Of a DNA stretch of 64,000 nucleotides, positions 13,001 to 34,844 are shown in pieces. The DNA lies in assembly GCF_036669915.1 (NCBI RefSeq), contig NC_089320.1, positions 19,329,964 through 19,393,963 of the forward strand, written 5' to 3'. A model generated the notes under the pieces. That model was not told the DNA's origin and made no database searches. It saw only the letters and a program-made list of their open reading frames with translations. The DNA is from Pocillopora verrucosa (Eukaryota > Cnidaria > Anthozoa > Scleractinia > Pocilloporidae). How positions within the stretch are numbered: the first letter of the stretch is position 1; each line of letters begins with the position of its first letter. The translations under genes and the position numbers were made by a program.

Positions 13001-14356
13001 ACAAAATTTGGCATCAACTGCCATTCCAGAGGTAAAATTGTTAATGATTTGCTAGTAGGGAAAAACTTAACCCTCAACTCCTAAGAACTGATTGTCAATT
13101 CTCCCCTCTAGCTGCTACACATTTCCTTGTGAATTAGTCAGGAGAATTTGGTGTTAGATCAAGATCATGTAATATGTTTGAGTATTCTTGTTATCTGTTT
13201 GCTGGATGATGTATGGATATTATAGGACAAAGTTACCTGTCAATCACTTCTGACAAGTGTTCAACTGGTACAAATTTTACATCAATTTTGGTCTAAAGTA
13301 TGTGATTGGAATTAAAGTTTTAGTCATCAATTTATTTTTATTTTGACAATAGTGTTGTTAGCTTAAAGCTATTACAGGGTGATCTGATTATCTGGAACAT
13401 GAAACTGAAGGGAAATGGTGTTCTGCTTAAGTGTTCATCAGATCTTTTTTAATAGAGTTTTTTTTTCATTGCAGGCACTATGCAGTGGAAATTTAGTTTC
13501 TTGGGGTTTCTTTAGTCCAAATGGTTCTGCGCTTGATCACATCCGCTCTCTTTGTTTGTCTGGGATGGTATGTCATTCATATTTAATTCTTCATTCATGG
13601 AAACTCGTTAGTTATTTTCATTTGATCACATAGGATCTCAAATGAAGGCTTGATAAGGGTATCTGTTAATAATATGACTTAAACAAAAAAAACCCTAGGG
13701 TTGCAATCTTGCTTAACTCACTTCTAATTAGGTCAAAACCATTTTACTTGTGGATATGCACAGCACAGGGATGAGAAATGTAAGGATTTAATGTGCAAAT
13801 AGGAGCCATAAGAGTCTGGGGAGAGCATGCATCCTCTTAAAGGCAGTGGATTGTTAAATAATGTTAACTCACTTTTTCAATTTCATAGTTCAGAATACTA
13901 ACCCACTGGCTACCCAAACCCTTGTTAGTCCCTAGAGGTTCAATTCTGTTTCTTGGAATCACAGGCTTTTAGTATAATCACTGTATATTTAATGAGTTCA
14001 CCACTGTGCCACTTTGACTATTCTCATTTCATCAGGGATTGTGGTGAGTTAGTTGTTTTATTTGCAACCAGCTCATATCAGTACCTGCTAAAATTTGAAT
14101 AAATATTCACCGGTGCATGGATATTGATTTAATTTTACAACATTGCACTATTGGGTGGGAGGAACAGAACATAAAGTTGACTAATTCATTTTTTTTGTTT
14201 TCATTTCACATGCCCAAGATTAAGCCCATAGTTCAAGAAGTGTTCCCATTTTCAAAGACAAAAGATGCCTATGCAAAATTAGAGGGTGGTCATGCAAGAG
14301 GAAAGATAGTTGTCAGTATGGATCCTGTTGATGCAACAGTAGAACCTTCAGTTTGA
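10072..14356 (+). CDS. RTN4IP1: RTN4IP1-like mitochondrial NAD(P)H oxidoreductase
   Basis: RTN4IP1 (OPA10) is a matrix medium-chain dehydrogenase/reductase that acts in coenzyme Q biosynthesis in mammals. Eight exons are placed at 10072-10482, 10885-10953, 11060-11184, 11816-11864, 11976-12112, 12845-13031, 13475-13567 and 14219-14356. They total 402 residues, close to the ~396 of human. The start is the first in-frame ATG (AACAAAATG) and opens an Arg-containing leader that looks like a mitochondrial presequence. An internal ATG at 10198 would give a leaderless form. Family marks are AASVNPIDYRMRSGYG, LILGRDFSG, the Rossmann glycine motif VLVLGGSGGIGSFAIQ, and C-terminal FPFSKTKDAYAKLEGGHARG. 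The exon 3 donor is GC (CG|GCAAGT). Phase and the conserved residues on both sides require it. Convergent with GART. Confidence 0.94.
13067..13260. repeat. TTAA-ended MITE, subfamily A (RTN4IP1 intron 6)
   Basis: It begins TTAACCCTCAACTCC and shares CCTCTAGCTGCTA, ACATTTCCTTGTGAATT and TTTGAGTATTCT with the copy at 49147-49363. Its right terminus has decayed. Confidence 0.75.
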
Positions 14357-14957
14357 TTTTCATGACTCTTCTGTTCTTAAGTTATCAAATAGGATTTACT
14401 GGCAAGGTGTTCAGAGACAAGTTAATCAGTAAATTAACTCATAAAAGGACCACTTTTTTCCGCAAGTTTAAGAAGAGCCTACGTGCCTTACGACACAAAT
14501 TTGATTACTTATGTTATCAGAGAGTCGTGTTATTCCCTTAATGGGTTATTTACTTCAGCATCATTGAAGAGATGTTGTTTCCATGACAATTGTATGTACA
14601 ACAACAAAAAAAGAGAGAAAAGCTTGACACCCAACAGTTGGCCTGTGTGTGTTTGTGTGTGTTGGGAGGGGGAGGTTGATATATGCAGTTTTTTACGTCA
14701 TCTGTATCAAAGCTTTCTATCGGACAGTCGTTTAACAATATCTCGGGCAAAAACTTTATTTTCTACATGAATGCTTTACAAGTGCACGGATCCCTCTCAT
14801 CTACTAACATTTCCATGCCACTTTCATGTCTTCACTTAATAAAGCCAAGCATACTTTAATACTTAATGCCCTTCACCCAATTATAGCACTCAGCTTATAA
14901 TATTGCTGAAGTAGCCTAGAATAAGACACTTAGTTCAAACACTTGTGTGTGGTGGGA
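14357..14957. other. Convergent 3' ends of RTN4IP1 and GART
   Basis: This 601-bp spacer separates the two stop codons. An AATAAA on the plus strand at 14838-14843 could end RTN4IP1. A TTTATT at 14755-14760 is AATAAA on the minus strand and could end GART. If both are used, the two transcripts overlap tail to tail by about 100 bases. A short GT run lies near 14645-14660. Confidence 0.55.
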
Positions 14958-25499
<10,542 letters not shown>

Positions 25500-25849
25500 G
25501 CTGTACTTCAAGAAATCAAAGATCAAAGAAATCACAGTTCTAAATCCACGTGCAGGAGATAGACATTGTGTGCGCATGCGCATTCTTTGGCGCGCTCGGC
25601 GTCATTTTAATATTTTTAGCGCGCTTCTACTTTTTGTGGTATTTTTTGGAGAGGGATGAAAGAGTATGACAAGTTTACCAACAATCCTAACTCTGCGGAT
25701 ACTCGTGGTGTTTTCAAGCTCTTCGGATGTTTTAATGATCAAAGTGCGAACGAAATGCGAAAAAAGCCCGAAAACTTTAAGTTTGAGATTGGATTTACTG
25801 TGGTAATTAAATTATAGACTGTACGATTTTACGCTACTATCTGCGTCGG

Positions 25850-26460
25850 TGTATAAACTGCAAGATTTTAAGCCGTTAACTAACGGGATAAAATCTCTCA
25901 GTATGTATATATATCGACTGGAAGAATTTACGCCGTTAGTTACTAGCGTATAATCTCACATACATTTATAATACCGACTGGAAGAATTAACGCTGTTAGC
26001 TACTGGCGTAAAATCTTACAGTATATACATTACCGACTGAAAAAAATTAGGCCGTTAGTTACTGGCGTAAAATCGTACAGTATAAATGTTGTGGTTCAAT
26101 TATATCCTTGGTGCAAATTTTAATTTCTTTTGTTTCAAACTCATTATCCTTCATTACAATACCCAAAAACAAAGGAAAATGAAATTTGAACCAAGGATAA
26201 AATTGAACCACAACATACACAATACCGACTGGAAGAAATTACGCTGTTAATTACTAGCGTAAAATCTTACTGTATACACAATACGAACTGAAAGAATTTA
26301 CGCCGCTAGTTACTGGCGTAAAATCTGACAGTATATATGTTACTGACTCAAAGAAATTACGCCGTTAGTAACTGGCGTAAAATCGTACAGTATATATATT
26401 TCCGACTGAAAGAAATTAAGCCGTTTCTTACTGGAGTAAAATCTTGCGGTTTATATAGAG
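25850..26460. repeat. Minisatellite of ~60-bp units, each with a short hairpin
   Basis: About eight units recur at ~59-60 bp: unit starts near 25850, 25913, 25973 and 26033, then 26226, 26284, 26343 and 26402. Most carry TTACGCC, a ~10-base spacer and GGCGTAA, which can form a 7-bp hairpin. The unit near 26226 has TTACGCT with AGCGTAA, a paired change. A palindromic element at 26087-26215 splits the array. Confidence 0.9.
26087..26215. repeat. 129-bp palindromic MITE inserted in the satellite
   Basis: TGTTGTGGTTCAATTATATC at the left end is mirrored by GATAAAATTGAACCACAACA at the right end. The arms continue inward for about 30 bases (CCTTGGTGCAAATTT versus AAATTTGAACCAAGG). It interrupts the ~60-bp array, so it inserted after the array formed. 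Confidence 0.88.
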
Positions 26461-27311
26461 GGTCTCCGATAGGTTTAAAATAATAATAAATAAAAAATAA
26501 TGACAATCTTTAATGAGGAAACTTTTTCACTAAAAAGTGGTTTACAAAAAGGACCTCGAAAATTAAAAATTATATAAAAATTATAGTTTTTTGAGGTCCG
26601 GGATTGCACTCGTTTAAAGTCCAGGATCCGGGCATTTAAAGTAAGAAGGGAACGAGATGCGGGATTGCTATTATTAACAGGACACGAGAATCAGCAATTT
26701 TGAGAAGCAGGATTCGGGAAATAATCTCTTAAACGAACCGAGAACCAGGATGTCCGCTGACGAGAATTTATAAAGAAATTGATCTTCTCAGTCATGGAAA
26801 GCACTAGGCATACAGGCTCTCTAGCAGTCAAGAGGCGAAGGGCTGCTCAGCGACTCTCTTCAGTTAATGCGCGGGAATGAAAATTATATCAGAAGCCATA
26901 GTTAGTAGAGGAGCCAGTCTCCTCTACTAACTATGCAGAAGCGAAGTTGCCAATTTGTCAAAAATCCTCAATGGCCCACAGGGAAACGTGGTCTAAGACT
27001 GCTGCGTCAAGTGAAATGCTTAACGGCGTTGAAAAACCTCCTGCAAGTCTCAGAATTATACCGATATGCTGCTCTTAACCTGTCGAGTTACATGACTTTA
27101 GATGTGAAGAATATTCACTCGGTTGTACATCACAAAGATTAACTTTTCACAGTGTTAGACTTCCCAAGGAACTTTGGAAATATAGCCTAAGAAGGCTTAA
27201 TGAGGAAAACCCATTGGGCGGCGTTCTATTTAACAAATCCAAATTCTTGGTATCCTGTACCCTGTCGGCCATACCAGCAATTCAACCGTTACCACCTGAC
27301 AGGAAACAACG

Positions 27312-27704
27312 ATGGCAAGAGCTCGAACTTCCCGTCGTACCACTACCAGAGAGAAATTCAGCCAGTCGAACCCGGTAAGCTTCGAACAGTCTGACTTCGA
27401 GGAGCAGGAAGAAAACAGCGGTAAACAAAACGAAGAGGAAGGTGGAATATTGGAGTACGATTCCCCGGGTGATGATGACATTCCATCTTTGGAACGAGAG
27501 ACTGATTTTACCTCGGAAGAGGTTCTTGCTTCGGGAGAAGTATTCGCTGTAACAGCAGAATTGTGTTCAGTAATTATTTCTTTATTTCCGTTGGTATGGA
27601 ACCATGGGATTGCCGTGACCTTTGTGTTTCATGCACTTGTTGAAATTGTTATTCGTTTCTTTGATACTGACCTGCCTGTACGTTTGTCCGTGATCGAAGT
27701 TTAA
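27312..27704 (+). CDS. Unassigned ORF, possible first exon of an unknown gene
   Basis: An ATG in good context (CAACGATGG) opens a 130-codon frame. The first ~76 residues are strongly acidic and Ser/Glu-rich after a basic start (MARARTSRRTTTREKF), and read as plausible disordered protein. The second part is hydrophobic and looks intronic. In-frame splice donors are possible near 27573 (TCA|GTAATT) and 27594 (TTG|GTATGG). No homologue was recognised, and no downstream partner exon was found before ARL13B begins at 28203. Confidence 0.35.
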   Translation: MARARTSRRTTTREKFSQSNPVSFEQSDFEEQEENSGKQNEEEGGILEYDSPGDDDIPSLERETDFTSEEVLASGEVFAVTAELCSVIISLFPLVWNHGIAVTFVFHALVEIVIRFFDTDLPVRLSVIEV

Positions 27705-28202
27705 TGAAAGGAAGTCATTACCGTGACTAGCGTACGTTATTCGTGCAAAACTTTGAAAACTTCTAAAATGAACAATGTCATCATTTTGGTGAAAAGAGAT
27801 AAACTCACGCCTTATGGTGACTATAGACTTCAACTGATTAATGCTGGTTAAGGAAATCGTCACCCACCGGAAAGGCCCTTCTAAGTTTAGGAAATAGGCT
27901 AAGACAAAATTATACCGCTGACAATAGGCCAAAGTGATCCTGGGCTCGAGATTGATGGCCTTCGTCATGTTTAGCTACCAAGCCTTTCAACCGAATACAG
28001 GTAAGCTGGGGAGTACTTCGTGTAGAGTCGTTGCCGTGGAAACAACCCGGCCGCAATCAAAAGTCACGTGACGAGCTCTTAGCAAAAGGAATATAATCGA
28101 AATGAGTTTAAAGTGGTCAATGTCGGGTCATGTTTCAGGTGCAGTTCCGTGAAATTTTGGTGAATTTTCAACTCAGATACGTCATCAGTGATGATTAGTC
28201 TT

Positions 28203-31200
28203 ATGGCAAACTGTTTTACTTGGGTGAAGAGGAGAAGGGAACCTTCAAAGTACGTTTTAACAGAGTCTGATTTACATTGTGACAAAAAATAGTGTTGATG
28301 TCGAAATATTGTGGTCGAAAATGTGATTTCAAGTGATCAAACCTTAGATGCATCTTTCTGTTCTTTCTTCAGGAAAGTTACCCTTCTTATGGTGGGTTTA
28401 GATAACGCAGGGAAAACGTCTACTGTAGCTGATCTGACGGGAGGTAGGAAAGTAAAATTACATTTAATTTTATAATCTATTCTTGGCGGTAGTTCCTCGT
28501 ACCATATGAGTTTGTAGTTACTAAAATCAGCTGCCACTTCCTGATGACATCCGAGTACATTCATAAACGTTATGAGAGGAAAATATTGGTTTGTGGCCAA
28601 CCATAGTAGAGGCACGGTTAGTAAGGGTTATTGAAAGATACTTTTTCGTGGTGATGGAAGTTTCTAGTCCAATCCGTGAGCCATTTTGACGAGGTTTCCT
28701 CTCTAGTTATTATCTGAATTGGGCCGATCGGCACCCAGCATACACGAGAACCCTCTTGGGGAGCTTTTAATAAATTTATACTTATGTCATAATTTTGTTT
28801 TCTATAGTCACAGTCCAAATCAAAATAGGAAAATGGGACATTTTTATAATGTTTAAGTTGGGGTTTCTGTGAGGAAACTAAAAATTTTCTGCTTTTCTAA
28901 ATGAATCTTTACAGACTGAAGAAATTCAATAGTTAAAGAGAGCTGACTGCAAGAATTTGGTTTAGCTGCCTAATATGTTAAAATGTTGGGGAGGCTCCAA
29001 ATCTTGAATTCTCTGTCTCCTTGATAAGATAAGCAGAATCCTGCCTGCTTTCTATTAGGTTCTTACTTTAAATCAATTGGAGAACAGACTCATAGCTAAG
29101 GTCACCATGAACAAAGTTTTTCATTTTTATCATAGAGACAAATAGATTCTATCCCACAGTGGGTTTGTACCATGATACATTATTGAAGATGTCAAAATGT
29201 GGTGAGGACATCAGTAACACACTTGGCTGTTTTGTTGTCACCACATTTTGACATCATCCGTAACCTATTACTGAACACATGCATGGCAACTTGAAATTTT
29301 TAGGTTAAAGGTTTAGTACTAAGAGATTCCATTTGAGGCCTAGAAATTAGCACTTGTGTGAAATGAATATTATTTTCTGTATTAATTATCCTAGATGTAC
29401 ATGCTTTCATAGAGGAAAACTCATGACTGCACTGGTCTACAGTGACATAGTTGTTGCTGGATTTGATATTTATTTGATTCACAAATAATGTTTACTTGTG
29501 TTGTATTCTCTTTGCAGAGTCCACAGAGGGAATTACCCCAACAGTTGGCTTTTTGAACTCATCATTTTCATTGTATAGATTCAGTGTGACAGTATTTGAT
29601 GTAGGAGGTGGTGCTAAGATTCGTTCAATTTGGAAAAATTATTATGCTGAGGTCAGAATCTACAAGTGTACATTATCAGTTAATGAATTTTTCTTGCTAT
29701 TGAAATTTTTTGTGTGATTGAATTTTAAAATCTATAGAGTTTATTACATTAAAATCTTTTTAAAGTCTTTTATGGATTGATTAATTTCTTTTTCATTTTT
29801 GTTTTGTAGTCATATGGAATAGTATTTGTGATAGATGCCAGTGACACAACTAGGCTAGAGGAAAGCAAGAAAGCTCTTTATGAAACAGAGATGCAACCCC
29901 GTGTTGCAGGAAAACCTTTACTTGTGTAAGAAGACACTCCAAATTATGCTTATGAATATTTAACAACCTGTCACACATGTATGATTTTTTCTGTTTTCAA
30001 GACTGCAACACATATTATTACTTCTCCCTGATTGGTATGACCAGTCCTGTTAACATCCCCTCCCCCCTCTCCCCTCCCCCCCACCCCCTTCTCTAGCAGT
30101 TTGTCAAGTTTAAAAGTTTTCTATGACCCATATACAGTATGCCCCTGGGTCTAGAATCTGAAGCATGGACAGTTACTAGCTCTCTTACTCAAGAACACGA
30201 CACAGAGTCCCTTACTAGAGCTAGATCATAAACCTTTCTTTTTTTGTCACAAGCACTTTTGGACAATTTTACATTGTAATACATTCTTAAGTTAACATTC
30301 TTTATATTTCTGTGACAATGTAATGGCTAAGAAAATCAATTTAGCCTTTTTTTTACACAAATTGTTAACTCATCTTAAATTTTCTTTGTATAAAGACTTG
30401 GAAATAAACAGGATAAGGAGGGAGCTCTGAATGAAAATGAACTACACAGGCAGCTTGAGCTAGACACACTTGCCGAAAAATACAGTTGTCCATGTAAAGT
30501 GGTAAGTTATTACATTCAGGTTATTTCTAATATTGACTTTTTGCCAGCATTATTTGAAATCATTTTTTTAAAGATGTTTTAATTAGATCATTTCTTATCT
30601 TTCACCAGTTTTGTTGTTCAGCAGTACTTGGTAGAGGAAATAAAATAGATAGACAAATTAAAAAAGGTGAGTTGAAAACCATTTGTAAACATGTTTATGT
30701 GGAATTTTTTTATAGAAACTGTCAAACTCATAAATATATTTTTATAACTTGGTGAGTAATTCAGTACTTCTTCCCTCAAATGTTTTGCATTCTTAAGGAT
30801 GATATAAAGAATAAAAATTGGCAGCCCTGAATAGAAAGAAAGGATGCTTGGGAAATCTAAAAAGATCACTTATGTCTAATTGTTCTTGTTTATATGATAT
30901 CTATAGGCTTCCGATGGCTCCTTGCTGAAATATCCAATGATCATGTCAATCTGTCGAGAAGAGTGGAGAAAGACATGGCTGAACAGGTGATTATAACCAT
31001 CTCAGTCATAGAATTTATTTTTTCAGCAGGCATCTGGCAGGGCGGTATGGCTATTTCTTGCCTGGTCATGCCATTCTAGAGGGCTCTCATTGGGAGAGGG
31101 GTGGGGGGCATTTTTGTCTGTTGTCTACAATAAAAGCTCATATAGGGAGGATTGGATCATTTGAGAATTACTGTGTGGATGACATGATGGCTCTGCCGGA

Positions 31201-33232
31201 GAAAAACATTCTGAGGGCTAAGCCGAAAAGGAAGAAAGGTTTGAGTGGGGTACAGCCCTTTTAAACCTCGGCACCTTAACCTTTTTGTTCTGTCACTACA
31301 CTCTCTTGTTATATATATAGAAACAGATTGCCTGAAACTTGCTAATCTGTGGCTAACTTATTAGTTAACGTCTAGTTTCTAGCAATTATTATTTAAAATA
31401 ATGACTGAATCATTTCCTTGTTAATTGCAGAAAAAGGCACAGGATGAAGAAAGAGAGCGCAAAAGAGAAAGAGTCAGATTAGCAAGGGAGGCAAGGTTGG
31501 TGGTAGAGGACTTATGTGTGCAAGACATTAACTTTGCCATCTTTTTTCATTAGATTTTGTTATTCTTGTGATATTAAATTTGTTTTTAACTATTACCTTA
31601 GGGAGAAAGCCGAAAGAGAAGCTGCAGAAAGAGAGAAACAGCAGGTGGAGGAGTCAGACGATGGTGTTGTTGTTAGCAAGGTGAGATACTTAGAAAGCAG
31701 TTCTTTACCATCACAGGTACTTAAGCCCCTATTTTTAGTCATCAACAAAAGAAGCCTCATGTGACGAGCAGTAAATAAGTTATGATATTGTTCTGATGAA
31801 GGTAGGTTTAGAATTTAATGCTGGTCAAGATTGTTAGTGGGTAAATGATCTGTGCTATTACAGATTGATGCATAATTATATGTCATTTCATTACGCAAAA
31901 CTAAGACCAGATTGGGTGTGGTATTTCATCCAAGCGTCTGAACTTAACTCTTTTGGTCTGAAATCAGGACAAAAAGAAGAAAGACAGAGATACACCAGAA
32001 CCTCAAACCTCATCCAAGAAAAAGAAAAAGGGGAAAGAAAATAATCATGAGCCTGATGCACCAGAGAAAGGGAAGAAAAGTAAGAAGAAAAAGAAAACAA
32101 AACAGGATGAGGACATGGTGGATGGACAAGATACTAGAAATGTATGTTCATGATGGAAGCATGTGCTTTTGTTGTAACTGTGAGAGTATCTATAGGGTTC
32201 AAGTACTGAGGGGAACTTGGAAGGAATGTGCACATGTAACTTTTCAGTTGTTTTTTTTTTCCAAACAGATGGAAGACCAAACCCTCAGTAATCCTAGTCC
32301 ACTAGAAGAGCACTTAATTGAAGATAGGTCCAAAACTCGCGATGAAACAATAGAGCATTTACAACAAGGAGGTTGGGCTGAAATGAGAGAAAGTTTCCCT
32401 GTACATGAAAATACTACACCGGAGGATAGTGAAGTGAAAACAAAAAAGAAGAAAAAGAAAAAGAAAAAATTAAATAAAACAGCTCCAATGGAAGGAGAGG
32501 AAACAGAACTTCCACCACTCAATGCTTGGGGAACTCCACCGAGTACATTAAATGGATTTCCAGGAAGTAGTGGGGTATCTCCGAGAAGACTAGAGCCATT
32601 GGGGCTACCTCGTACATCAGGTACTGTGAAAGAGACCCTTGTGATGTAAATGACTCACAGATTGGCACGAGAATATCTTAATTAGTAAAGAAAGACAGCG
32701 CTTCCTTGGCATAACACTGTAATTGTTTTCTTCTTATTCAGTCTGTGGGCTTCTTCTTGTGTCAGTCTATATTTAATGATAATTCAGATAGTAGTCTTGA
32801 GTTAAGATAAACATGTGGAGTTTTTATTGAAGCAAAAAGGCTAAAATTTACTCAAACTATACCTCATCATGAAATAACTCTACCTTAATTTTTTATTTCT
32901 TTATGTATTGTATTTTCTCAGGAAACAAAGCCATACCTTCGTTATCAATCCCAGAAGGCGATGAGGTAAATTTTGCAAAGATTCACATTCATAACTTCAA
33001 TTATTGAAATTCTTAAATAGCAAAGAACTTTTCTTCCCATGAGAGGCATTTATATTGAGTACTGCTTCTGAACAAACTCTTTAAATCGAACATATTATTC
33101 CAATGTGTCTATAATTATACAATGACAACGACTTATTTCTCCACACAGGAACCAAACAGTCTTCCTCCTATTCGAGGATCATCGTGGACAAGAAGCAGAC
33201 CAAACAGTGAAGATTGTGATGTGGTCACATAG
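28203..33232 (+). CDS. ARL13B: ARL13B-like ciliary small GTPase
   Basis: ARL13B is a membrane-anchored ciliary Arf-family GTPase that acts as a GEF for ARL3 and shapes ciliary signalling. Thirteen exons are placed at 28203-28249, 28373-28443, 29518-29651, 29810-29925, 30396-30501, 30609-30666, 30907-30986, 31431-31495, 31602-31680, 31968-32141, 32269-32620, 32922-32965 and 33149-33232. Phases join, giving 469 residues (human 428). The tiny first exon (MANCFTWVKRRREPS) keeps a Cys at position 4, resembling the palmitoylated N-terminus. G motifs are GLDNAGKT, PTVGF, FDVGGG and GNKQDKEG. As in human, the residue after DxGG is Gly instead of the catalytic Gln. A charged coiled coil follows (DEERERKRERVRLAREA), then Lys-rich tracts, and a C-terminal RRLEPLGLP segment before a Pro/Ser tail. 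Confidence 0.96.
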
Positions 33233-34083
33233 AATATTACAATTCTATTTTTCTCGGTCACATTTAAATCAACACTTATCTTGATCATTTACAATGCCGC
33301 TCAGTCAAATTAAACTTGAAAGCCTTCAGGTTGTTGCTTGAACTTTTCCCCACTGTCGTGGAAAGATTTTCCTCTCAGGGAGGATAATCTTTATATTTCT
33401 GGGAAAACCTTGTAATTTGACTCCTGATGGCAATTGGGTCAAAAATGGGTCACAAAGGTCCAAAAGTCTCTGATTTAGCTGAGCCGCATCTAAAAACATG
33501 TCACATATTTGGTGAAAATTTTATTTTTCCTGTAAATACACATTTCTTGTCTGTTTTTATAGAGAAAAACACCGCATCATATTTAAGGAAATATTGCTAA
33601 GCAATATCTAAGCATTTCCACCTCAATTATATTAAGACTATATACAATTCATGTATCCTCATTGTATCTCCATAGCATTGAGATAATTTTGTAAATACCA
33701 AAGAAATCCTCTATTAAAGTGAATTATCTTTACATTTTGTGTTATGTGGTCAACTCCCCTTTCCTTGTTGTTCGGTTTTTCATGAGAGTAAGGCTCATTT
33801 AGGTTAGAAAAATAAATGTGGATTCACCTTAACCTTTTAACCCCTATGTGTAGTGGCTAATTTCTCTTTGCATTGTCGCTGTTGAATTGAGCATTAAGAT
33901 CACAAATATATAAAGAAATATATGAATTGAGCTAAGGAAAAAACAAAGAGACAACACTTTATCGCGACAAGCCTGTTTCGTGATTAGATTATTCTTTGGA
34001 AGCTACTTCTATATAATTATTGAACACTGTAGTACGGAAAAACAAAAACATAGACTTCCTTATTAAAAAAAAATTATATATAC

Positions 34084-34147
<64 letters not shown>

Positions 34148-34151
<4 letters not shown>

Positions 34152-34292
34152 CGAGAGGAAAAAAGGACGCAACTACATTTCCCGACAAGCCTGTTTCGTG
34201 AATCGCTTCACTCTTCAGAGGTTTAAGAGTGAAGCGATTCACGAAACAGGCTTGTCGGGAAATGTAGTTGCATCCTTTTTTCCTCTCATAAT
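34148..34292. repeat. 68-bp-arm inverted repeat, 66/68 paired
   Basis: The left arm 34148-34215 and right arm 34225-34292 flank a 9-base loop. Only two mismatches are seen. Both are CpG to TpG/CpA differences, consistent with methylation decay after a recent origin. Confidence 0.92.
34178..34222 (-). ncRNA. Hammerhead ribozyme-like motif, type I, short stem III
   Basis: On the minus strand the order is CTGAAGA (fits CUGANGA, 34218-34212), then the stem II hairpin GTGAAGCGATTCAC (34211-34198), then GAAA (34197-34194). CAGGCTTGTC (34193-34184) follows, in which CA can pair UG around GGCU and GUC is the expected cleavage triplet. GGG after the site can pair with CCU before CTGAAGA. The plus-strand partner in the right arm has TTTAAGA at the CUGANGA position, so it looks inactive. 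Activity was not tested. Confidence 0.6.
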
Positions 34293-34355
34293 ATTTATTC
34301 TGCTCTGCTTCAACGTATTGAGCACTGTTCCACGCGAAAATCGACTTGCAGACTT

Positions 34356-34406
<51 letters not shown>

Positions 34407-34437
34407 CATCATCTCAAGGAGCTTCTGACTGATAAAG

Positions 34438-34522
34438 AAATTTTCCTTGTCAGTACCATACGAAATTTATGGTGAACAGTATGGAGAATATGCACATTGT
34501 TATTGTGTAAAAGATTTAAAGA
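34438..34522. repeat. Partial TTAA-family MITE, subfamily B
   Basis: TTCCTTGTCAGTACCATACG and GAACAGTATGGAGAATATGC match the subfamily B copies at 35900-36088 and 51965-52169. The element abuts the TA microsatellite and lacks clear termini. Confidence 0.6.
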
Positions 34523-34844
34523 CCAAGAAATATCAGGGATTTTATTGTCATCTGCAAATTTGTAAGTCCCTTTCTTACGTAACCTGTTATCTTTTTTCAC
34601 TGTCGTCTCCGAGCCTAGGTTTCGCGGGTGGTAAAAGTTTTCTGGCTACCATTCATTTTGGAGATACAGGGCTCAATTTAATTGAATGTGCCGACTGGTA
34701 ACTACGGACACGTTCACGGTATCATACATAACGTAATCGTAACAAGTCTCGCTCTCGCTCCCACTCCCGCTGAGATTTGAAGTTTGTTTGGTTTGCTGGG
34801 CAAAAGGATTTTTTCTAAGCTGTAATTCTAACGTTTAAGCCATA

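Larger units (their letters stand above)
25500..28202. other. Divergent intergenic region between GART and ARL13B
   Basis: This should hold the GART promoter close to 25500-25650, a GC-richer stretch, and the ARL13B promoter near 28000-28200. Between them lie the ~60-bp satellite, a homopurine/AT-rich stretch, and an unassigned open frame from 27312. No other conserved gene was recognised. Confidence 0.6.
33963..34402 (-). mobile_element. Penelope-like element remnant with (TA)n and ribozyme motifs
   Basis: CGACAAGCCTGTTTCGTGA occurs at ~33966 and ~34183, and inverted at ~34239. Two similar spacers (TTGAACACTG...GACTTCCTTA near 34019 and TTGAGCACTG...GACTTCCTAT near 34318) each run into a TA microsatellite (34078-34148 and 34358-34402). 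Repeated hammerhead-type motifs beside microsatellites are typical of Penelope-like retroelement termini. No reverse transcriptase was seen, so this would be a truncated or non-autonomous remnant. Confidence 0.55.
33233..34844. other. ARL13B 3' UTR and intergenic spacer
   Basis: An AATAAA at 33811-33816 may end ARL13B. The rest is dominated by two TA microsatellites, the hammerhead-like inverted repeat and a partial TTAA-family MITE at 34438-34522. The selenoprotein promoter and 5' UTR should lie in ~34700-34844, which contains a CTCGCTCTCGCTCCC tract. Confidence 0.6.

Noticed and set aside
34223..34262. Second active hammerhead on the plus strand
   Set aside because: Stem II and GAAA are kept but the CUGANGA position reads TTTAAGA, so the core is broken.
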